Below the pieces are notes generated by a model. It ran no database searches. It was not told where the DNA came from and worked only from the letters and a program-made list of their open reading frames with translations. From assembly GCA_945859605.1 (NCBI GenBank), contig OX243825.1, forward strand, positions 4,013,043 to 4,077,042: 64,000 nt of DNA, in the 5' to 3' direction. A program made the translations under genes and the position numbers. This stretch comes from Lumbricus rubellus (lineage: Eukaryota; Annelida; Clitellata; Crassiclitellata; Lumbricidae). Positions 56,755-64,000 of this stretch are shown here, piece by piece (the first letter of the stretch is position 1; each line of letters starts with the position of its first letter).

Positions 56755-56870
56755 TGATAATTAATTTTACTCCACTTTCTTCCTCAATGCCACTTGAATA
56801 TATTTCATTCTCTTTGTCGCTTTGCTGTGTTCTATTTAGCATACAATTCTGCTGAGCTTCCGCAATTTTA
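56755..56870 (-). pseudogene. decayed extra copy of the second-Ig exon
   Basis: The minus strand reads AEAQQNCMLNRTQQSDKENE, similar to the start of the neighbouring Ig exon (TETQPKCMINASENN) but losing similarity after about 30 codons. Equivalent sequence is faintly visible near 28270-28310. Probably an exon duplicated before the two genes split and then degraded. Confidence 0.4.
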
Positions 56871-56969
56871 AAGGAGTAATTAAAAATAACTAACAATAGG
56901 CAAATAAAATAAAAATAACAGTAATCAAAAATGATAAACAAATGATAATGATATTATAATAAACATTAT

Positions 56970-57070
56970 AATTCATTCATTCATTTCAAATTTTTATAAC
57001 GCGCCTTGAGGAAGCCTACTCAGAGGCGCTGCCATCCCAAATACGTCTAAACAGATAAGATTTCAGCATT
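56970..57070 (-). mobile_element. L2-like LINE 3' end
   Basis: ttcattcatttcaaattttt, ataacgcgccttgaggaagc and ctcagaggcgct are the reverse of the shared tail, with the (ATGA)n run at its outer side. Confidence 0.65.
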
Positions 57071-57544
57071 GACATTATTTCTAGGTAGCCTATAAAATTG
57101 TAATTATTAAGCCTATAATAATTATTATAATTTTTATTGCCAGATGTATGCTAGCTATCATCCCTCAGGTGACAGATATTAATAAACAATTTTGACTCTG
57201 TAGTGGTCGTCAATGTAACGATCTGGAAAAACAAAGTGTTGTGGAAGGTAACAGCATTGAAACGCTAATTTACGACTAACAAGTAGCCTACATGTATGTC
57301 TAACTAATTTGTCTTGGTTCGCCCGAAATGTGGCACAAGAGACGACTTAGGTCGGCGAGAAATACCTGTCTCTTCCAAAAAGCTATACGATGCGGTATAA
57401 TAATATTGACACAAACAATGAGCATTTCGCAGTTTGACCTTATGTTTATGGTGCATTGCGCATGCATTTTGTGGCGTTTTGATTGCTTCTGCCTTCGGGC
57501 GAAATAAAGTAGCCTAAAAATAATAAAAGTAGCGCACTGCGCTC
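57071..57544. other. intron of the Ig receptor gene
   Basis: No exon or recognisable repeat seen. Confidence 0.45.
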
Positions 57545-57785
57545 TGCTGTCCATGGTGACTTAATGGTTCCTTTCACTCGCTCTGCAACAATGCAGAAGC
57601 GTTCGTTCTCTGTGATTGGTCCAACAACATGGAATGAACTTTCCTTGACTATGCGACACCTCTCAAGCTGTTCTCAATTTCACAAGCTGTTGAAGACTGT
57701 TTTTTTCGCTGATCTCGGCTGGGAGCGCCTTTGAGTAGGTACCTTGTAGGGGCGCTATATAAATTAATATGATTGATTGATACCA
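57545..57785 (+). mobile_element. L2-like LINE 3' end with C-terminal coding sequence
   Basis: An uninterrupted frame reads QKRSFSVIGPTTWNELSLTM, FHKLLKTVFFADLGWERL and stop, the end of an L2/CR1 reverse transcriptase ORF. It is followed by the gcgctatataaatta tail and (ATTG)n. Its integrity suggests a young copy. Confidence 0.8.
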
Positions 57786-58100
57786 ATAATAAGATCAGCA
57801 GTTTATAAGCTGAGGATCAGAGAAGAATGGGCGCAAAGCATTTATTGATAGTATGTCACAAATGCCTTATGTAGGCTAATTTCGAGCCTAAAAAGCTTCG
57901 GTTTTTCTCCCGGACAGCGTGTACTCACCTCAAAATTTACCAGTAGGCCTACTGTAACAGCCCTGCATAATAGGCCCACATAATTATATAAGCTTGGGCT
58001 ACATTATATACGGTAGGTAAGATATATGACTAAAGCGTCACAAAACTAAGTTATGAATGAATTATCACCACAGTTTCATTTGAAATGACATATTACTTAC

Positions 58101-58421
58101 TCAGTATAATAAGATTTGCTGATTTTGTAGTTTGACTTGATGAAACAATAGCTGAACAAATGAATCGTCCGGCGTCTGTCAACTGAGCGTTTTTAATAAC
58201 CAAATCACATCCAGATGAATTGTCGACACTGTAGCGATCTCTATCAACCGTTTCCAGTATCCTTGAAGTCTTGAAAATAGTCATCACGTTTCCACCAGAC
58301 ACATACTTCTGCCAGTCAATTCCACTACAGTTTCTAGATGGAGATAAACACCTCAAGGTAACATTTGAGTCAAAAAAGCTCAATGTATTCTCAAGTCCTT
58401 CCAACTCACTTTCTTGAGCAC
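58101..58421 (-). CDS. Ig receptor gene, N-terminal V-like Ig domain
   Basis: 321 bp, acceptor tccaaacag|, donor atactga|gtaagt, phase 1 at both ends. NVTLRCLSPSRNC holds the first cysteine, SGIDWQKY the core tryptophan, and TDAGRFICSAIV the second cysteine with the D-x-G-x-F-x-C signature of V-set domains. An extra cysteine pair (RNC, SGC) may add a second disulfide. The outermost domain and most likely ligand-binding part. The partial paralogue lacks it. Confidence 0.85.
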
Positions 58422-59176
58422 CTGTTTGGAAATAAAACAAATCTATCTTTCTGATTATTGTTTCAATTTTAGTATGATTTTAGTTTTTACTCAACATGTG
58501 AGAAATAGGCGTAGGCCTACTGTCAGTATGAAGAATGAAACACAAAGACCTTCGTAAGACAGAAATTTCGCAGTGGCGTGGGATATTCCTATCCCATAAA
58601 GCTATACGGGGATGTATATTAGGCTATTCTATTCCCTGCCTATACCTGGTATAGAGTATCCCAGGGGAATAACCACTCTATCTCCTCAGCAAATAATTAT
58701 TGAAAATGCGTAGGCCACATCGGAAGGCCTACTTACGATTTTATGTTGAAATCAAAATTTAACCAACTTTAAACTGACTAAAGGCTAATATTATTGTTTG
58801 AAATGTCCTAAAGCAATGTTCAAAGCAAGGCAACTCGAATTTAGTTAGTGACGCTAAATGTTCTAAAATGTTCTAGATGTTCTAAGTGAACTAAAAGCAA
58901 CGCAATCAAAGTTAGGTAGTTCGAGTAAACACAACTGTAATTGGCAATGTTAAAAACAGAGCTCATGACAGTTAATTTGCAAACATAAAATAATACACGC
59001 GGAAGTGACGCGGAAGTGGCTTTTCAACTTCTCTTCATCTGTACTACTCTGTAGGGATAGCCTACAATTATTTTGGGAATGCTCTATTTCGTAACACGAG
59101 AAAAATGTCTAAACAATACCGAAATAAGACACATTTTAAACAAAACACAATGCAATAATAATTTTTATCCACTGAC

Positions 59177-59216
59177 CTGTGACCGTGAGAAATACGACGA
59201 TGACGAAGAGGTCCAT
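59177..59216 (-). CDS. Ig receptor gene, signal-peptide exon
   Basis: A 40-bp coding piece: ATG at 59216 gives MDLFVIVVFLTVT, a compact hydrophobic signal peptide, and ends at cacag|gtcagt in phase 1. The next exon begins in the matching phase (completing a glycine codon, then AQES). Too short to stand out as an open frame. It was found from the exon chain, where every intron of the gene is phase 1. Confidence 0.75.
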
Positions 59217-59410
59217 CCTCTGAGAGTTAGCACAACTTTGTGTATCATCCAGGAAGTAACCTACTAACTGTTTGTACATCAGGATTTTATATGCAAGCTT
59301 AGGTCTAATGCAGATTCAATTTATATGCTGTTATCTTCCTGGTATACATAGCCTTTTTGTATTTGTTTGCCACACTGTATTCTTACACGCTTGCATAGAC
59401 TGAAACCTGT

Positions 59411-59690
<280 letters not shown>

Positions 59691-60387
59691 TTCAACCTAC
59701 ATGTATAATAAAACTTTAAGCGTTTTATTGTCTCAGACGGATATGCGAAATATAATAAAGGCAGACAACGAATGAAGATGTGTTACGGAAGCATTATCAT
59801 AAGAAAATTATATTCGAAAACTTTTTTACAATAATTAGGTCTACAGCCTGCCTCAAGTATCATCCAGCGACTACTCAATGAATGATTATGTTAATAAGTA
59901 AGTAGTCTACATGCTTTGTTAAACCGATTGCATATTCACATTCTGCTGTAATGCTACAACCGCTACATAGCCTTAACAAGCAATCAACTCTCAATATTAT
60001 GAGTACAGCAACTACAGCATTATAACCCTAAACGTTGTAGTTCTTTAATACGGTTAAATAATTTCTTCGGAACGGTAGGGAAAATACGGGTGTCGGCTTG
60101 AAGGTAAAGTCGCTCAAAGGTGTATTACCTTGCTTAATACAGACTGTAGGCGGCTACTATCCAGTTGACCTGAAAACCCCAACCACACCGAGTCTGATAG
60201 GCCCTATAGCAAATGAGCCACTTTTATTCCACGTACATGTAGGTTCTACAACATCATAAAATTGCAGACATTTGAAGCCACACGCAACGACAATACGCAG
60301 GGCTTAAGCCTAGCCTAGCTATATCTTACATTGATTATCTCTCCTTGCAAAATATTTGGGTAAAATAAAGCTTTTCACATAGGAATA
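59691..60387. other. no feature recognised
   Basis: Unique-looking AT-rich sequence without exon or repeat signature. Confidence 0.45.
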
Positions 60388-60530
60388 ACATAACATAACA
60401 TAACATAACATAGGTTTTTTTATTGCTCCCACGAAGAACAAATCATAGCATGATACAATTTCAGATCAGTGCTAAGTTGGGACTGTTGGGTAACAAAAGA
60501 GACCAAAGTCCCGCTAGCAGGTATGTACCA
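60388..60530 (-). mobile_element. LINE 3' end (third family) with (ATGTT)n tail
   Basis: On + the order is (TAACA)n, then taggttt, ttattgctcccacgaagaac and caatttcagatcagtgctaa. A second copy lies at 60942-61040. The minus strand therefore ends in gggagcaataaaaa plus a pentamer tail. Confidence 0.6.
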
Positions 60531-60941
60531 GTATAACAATAAATGAAAGTTGGAAACATAAGCAGCAGGAGTCATCGAAATTCAAAATGAAATAATACAT
60601 GTTAGTATAGTCTTGTGTAAGGATATTTTAGATAAACAAATCGATGGATGTATGGATCTGATGGCTGATGAAACGAAGGACGAATCTGTATAGGCCTAAT
60701 AATATAATATGATACAGGACGTCATCTACCGAACAAGAAAAAATACCTTCAATACAATTTTGCCTGTTAATGACTTTGGCTCGCGAAATAAATAGGGCTA
60801 AATCTAAGTAAACGTGAATTTTAGCATCGTAAATTATTTGTCATGGCGTGCATTTTTCAGCTTTGGTCGAATAGGCTACAAGTCGGATTGACGAAATAAT
60901 ATTCTTTCTAAATAGAAATCGGCTTAATGAAAGCAGCCTTT

Positions 60942-61040
60942 AACATAACATAACATAACATAGGTTTTTATTGCTCCCAAGAACAAAAAAATAACACTAT
61001 ACAGTTTCAGATCAGTTCTCAGTTGGGCTACAAACGGAGG
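60942..61040 (-). mobile_element. LINE 3' end (third family), second copy
   Basis: Same order as 60388-60530: (TAACA)n, taggtttttattgctccca, then agtttcagatcagttctcag. Confidence 0.6.
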
Positions 61041-61299
61041 AAATAGAAGTGAGATTGCGAAAACAATCTCGTTGAAATCAGGGCTGGATTGACTGATGAA
61101 CAATAATTTTTAATCAAAAAGTCTTAACGATGAAAAATAGTTGCTGCCTAAAACAAGTGGGATTGATTCAAAGAAATTCTTATCTCAACAGAAGCTTTAT
61201 CAATGAAAAGGATTCTTGCCATACTTAGAAGCTATAGGCTGTTGATTAATGCTAATAAGTCTTCAACGAATTTATGATGCTAACATAGGCCTACACGTT

Positions 61300-61455
61300 T
61301 ACCTTGTATTCGGGTCAATCTACGACATGACCCAAAAAATTGCAAGAAAACGTTTTATAACGATTTCTGGTGTCTTAGGTCTGGTGATGAACATACTAAA
61401 AGTTGCATGAAATCGAACCACGGCAAGTGGTCTAATTTTGGCTCTCAGTGCTAGT
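61300..61455 (+). mobile_element. interspersed repeat (GGCCGCCAT family), short copy
   Basis: cgggtcaatctacgacatga and ggtgtcttaggtctggtgat, then aacatactaaaagttgcatg and caagtggtctaattttgg, as in 18125-18480 and 26378-27060. Confidence 0.55.
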
Positions 61456-61490
61456 CAGAAATATCTTTTGATTTAAACAACGTCGTAGAT

Positions 61491-61760
61491 TAAGGTCTGT
61501 CTCTGTCTCTGTCTTTGTCTCTCTGTCTGTCTGCCTGTCTCTCTCTTTCAGTTCCTTTCATTCCTTTCGGAACATCGGGCGACAAGATTTCTCCATCCAG
61601 CACGGTCGGCTGCGATATTTGCTGCTTCATTCCAGTCGATACTCATCTCCATCAGATCCTCTTGTCGTTTCTGTAGCGATAGTTGGGTTTTACAGGGATG
61701 GGGTTGCTAACCCCATGCTCTAACCCTCCTCCTGTTTCAACCGGGTTTCGGACCGGCTTT
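61491..61760. repeat. (TCTG)n run and adjoining dispersed repeat
   Basis: A gtctgtctctgtctctgtct run is followed by a sequence with ttccagtcgatactcatctc and gggttgctaaccccatgctc, which reads like a dispersed-element 3' region. Family not identified. Confidence 0.35.
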
Positions 61761-61897
61761 AAGATATAGTGCAGCATAATAAATATACATCGTTTGATAG
61801 ACGTCTCTGGAGGGGGAAGTCCATCCCCAGGAATGAATTCATCCCACAGAAAAAATCAAGAGGTGCTGCATACATGTAAATATGTACCATTTCCCCC

Positions 61898-62541
61898 GGC
61901 GCACCGACAAAACGGCGCCGACATAACGGCGCCGACAAAACGGCGCACCCACAAAACGGCGCGGTACCAAAACGGCGCCGACAAAACGGCGCCGTTTCAA
62001 AGGAATTTTTCTATTAGTAGGCCTACTTTGTTTAATTGGTAGAAACACTCAGATAATATATACAATAGTCCATTAAAACTAGAATCAACGGATCATCTTC
62101 ATCAAGTAGTATAGTTAACAGACGATTTTATAGCAGTAATAGTCAAAATAAGCTTATACTAAACTAGGAAATAGAATAAACTGATCATCTTCATCAAGTC
62201 CTGAAGTGAAAATACGAACGTTATAGTAGTAGAAGTAGTATAAAAAATATAATAACCTACTAAATGTAATCAACTGATCATCTGCATCAAGTCTTATAGT
62301 TCAAATACGAACGTTGTTGGCGATAGGCCTACCACGCAAATAATCGGCCAGCGGCACTGCTCCATATGTTGGAGTTAAAGCCTGCAGTCTCTGATTTAAA
62401 CGAATGTATACTGACTTGGGTATCACAGTCTTTGTACAGCGCCGTTATGTCGGCGCCGTTTTGTCGGCGCCGTTATGTCGGCGCCGTTTTGTCGGCGCCG
62501 TTATGTCGGCGCCGTTTTGTCCTGCGCCGTTTTGTCGGCGC
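61898..62541. mobile_element. foldback element with GGCGCCGTTTTGTC tips and 12-bp flanking repeats
   Basis: The left tip is six or seven units of GGCGCCGACAAAAC (61898-61999). The right tip is about seven inverted units alternating GTTATGTC and GTTTTGTC (62439-62541). The direct repeat ACCATTTCCCCC flanks both sides (61886-61897 and 62542-62553). The core holds three units of ctgatcatcttcatcaagtc spaced about 95 bp apart. Suggests a MULE-type foldback element without coding capacity. Confidence 0.75.
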
Positions 62542-62553
62542 ACCATTTCCCCC

Positions 62554-62985
62554 CCCCCCCCAGAACACTGGTGGATCAGCCTGAATCATCTCGATTAAAA
62601 TCGCAAACAAATATTGGTCTCCTATCTAGAACGTCTTCTGGAATGCATATTTAGTTTAAAAACGAGGGGCTGATTTTTTTCACAAAGGTAGCGTAGACCT
62701 ACGTTGCCACAGTAGCAAAACAGTAAGAATAAAAATAGACATTGAGCAAAACCCAAATAGATAAATCCTATAATAGAGGTCTAGCTATTATACATGCAAT
62801 AATAATTTCTGATACATACTGTCTCCAAATAACCTGGTATTTTGCATTTGAAAAGACAAAATTATTCAAACTGTATGCATGACAATAGGCCTACTGAACT
62901 AAAATCAAGACCCAAGAGTCACTGAATATCACCAAAGATCAGTTTCCATGACTAACACTTAGCAACAAATTCACGTGCAATCTGT
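62554..62985. other. no feature recognised
   Basis: Unique-looking AT-rich sequence. Confidence 0.45.
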
Positions 62986-62989
62986 GATA

Positions 62990-62997
62990 CATGATGT

Positions 62998-63033
<36 letters not shown>

Positions 63034-63047
63034 CGACGACGACGATA
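62990..63047. repeat. (GAT)n and (GAC)n trinucleotide run
   Basis: gatgatgatg units switch to gacgacgacg over about 55 bp. Confidence 0.9.
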
Positions 63048-63200
63048 ATCGTTACACATCTCTGTGCTCATTGCCTTGGAAGCACTGAGGTGTACATTAA
63101 CAGTGTCGATTGTAGGCTACATGCAGGACCGCTAAATGATTCAAACGTTATTGACTCATACGGTTCGATACATCTTGAGACGCCATAATTGCTGAGGAAC

Positions 63201-63400
63201 CAGTGGCGGCGCCAGGATTTCAGGTTTGGGGGGGCTGAAGCCCTAAGCCCAACTTAATTTTTTTACGAAGCGCCGAAGGCGCCAAGTTGCGAGTGCCGAA
63301 GGTACGAAGCCCATACCGACTAGGGGGTCTGGGGGAGCGTCGTAAGCTCCCCCAGCGGGGTCTGGGGCGGAGCCCCAGCCGCCAACGCATTTTTGGCTCT
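63201..63400 (+). mobile_element. hAT-like element fragment (CAGTGGCGGCGCCAGG end)
   Basis: Begins cagtggcggcgccaggattt, then gggggggctgaagcc and later gggggtctgggggagc and gtctggggcggagccccag. This is a common hAT-type end. No matching right end or 8-bp duplication was seen. Confidence 0.55.
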
Positions 63401-63799
63401 GTTGACCTCAACTGGAACCATTTTTATGCTCTTTGTGCCAGCTATTATATGAACGATAAAATCATGAAAACTTCTATAAGAAGTCGTTTTGCAGAGTCGC
63501 AGACTACCAGTATAAGAAGGTCAAAATACTATTGTAAAAGAAAATGGCTTAGAAATTAAAAATGGACTTAATCTTTAGGCTACTATAATCACAAAGGTTA
63601 AAAGTTTAAGTTAAGCCTATAGCCTAACAAGTTTATAAGTATAGGCTACTGTCATGTGGGTAGGCCTACCGTATACAATACATAAGAAAACCCTAGAGGG
63701 CATGTCATATGTAGTGGGGTTTCCTCATTTTAAAAACTTATTATGTGATTGCTTAACCTATAGGCTACTTTTGTGTAATTTGCAACCATTGCTTAGTCA
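63401..63799. other. no feature recognised
   Basis: Only repeated TAGGCCTA-like words; no exon or repeat end. Confidence 0.45.
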
Positions 63800-64000
63800 T
63801 TCATTCATTCATTTCATGAATTTATATAGCGCCCCTTCAGGAAATCCACTCAGAAGAGCTCCCAGTCCAACCACGGTGAAACAAAAAAGTTTTAAGGAGC
63901 TTGTAGAGCACTGACAAGTCAACCCTAGCCTAGGTAGCAAGCGCATCTGCATCGGCCGGGAGACTATTCCAGACAGAAGGACCTACAACTGAGAAAGCAC
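63800..64000 (-). mobile_element. L2-like LINE 3' end, runs off the window
   Basis: (ATTC)n, then tgaatttatatagcgcccct, agaagagctcccagtccaac and, at the window edge, the complement of FSVVG(P)SVWNSL-type coding sequence. 5' part lies outside. Confidence 0.75.

Noticed and set aside
61898..62541. CRISPR-like array of short repeats
   Set aside because: Eukaryotic context, no unique spacers of constant length, and the units form inverted element tips.

Overview
This is animal genomic DNA, not prokaryotic. Coding sequence is split into short exons with GT-AG borders. LINE 3' ends, a tRNA-derived SINE, hAT-like and foldback elements and microsatellites are everywhere, and one block of virus-like Polinton/Maverick genes is embedded. 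The palindrome TAGGCCTA is conspicuously common. Expanded fibrinogen-domain and Ig-domain genes plus an L2/CR1-type LINE background suggest a marine invertebrate, perhaps a deuterostome such as an echinoderm or hemichordate. That placement is inference and not firm.

Host genes. On the + strand are two paralogous secreted fibrinogen-related (FReD) genes. Gene A has exons at 5644-6166, 9409-9701 and 11483-11857, plus a second complete terminal exon at 14045-14419. Gene B has exons at 19921-20449, 21977-22191 and 23158-23526. Each predicts a signal peptide, a helical coiled-coil-like stalk, a linker and a shortened fibrinogen domain, the architecture of soluble pattern-recognition lectins (ficolin/FREP-like). 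On the - strand are two related type I membrane Ig genes. The better preserved one spans 59216 to about 52602: signal peptide, V-like Ig, a second Ig domain, an I-set-like Ig, a transmembrane segment, and a probable cytoplasmic-tail exon with tyrosine and proline motifs. The other (28189 to 25326) keeps only the second Ig, third Ig and transmembrane exons. Splice phases agree throughout: phase 1 between the Ig exons, phase 1 then 0 in the FReD genes. The neighbourhood looks like an innate recognition cluster grown by exon, gene and segment duplication.

Region by region. 0-5.6 kb: LINE fragments and the 5' flank of gene A, which is duplicated at 15.9-19.9 kb in front of gene B. 5.6-15 kb: gene A with MITE and foldback insertions and a 1.3 kb duplication carrying the spare terminal exon. 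15-23.5 kb: gene B. 25.3-28.2 kb: partial Ig gene. 28.3-40.1 kb: LINE remnant, then two inverted copies of a C-rich composite repeat enclosing a decayed Polinton block (two fibre-like proteins, an adenain-like protease, a broken protein-primed type DNA polymerase B). 40.1-44.2 kb: a piggyBac-like scrap followed by a succession of unrelated tandem arrays, ending at a promoter-like module (44.4-44.66 kb). 44.7-52 kb: few genes, a clean hAT MITE (8-bp target duplication), a 2 kb element studded with a 14-mer, and a SINE. 52.6-59.2 kb: full Ig receptor gene. 59.4-64 kb: microsatellite, LINE ends, a satellite-tipped foldback element and hAT fragments.

Exon borders were read by eye from splice consensus, frame and paralogue comparison, without transcript support. 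Repeat family names are tentative.
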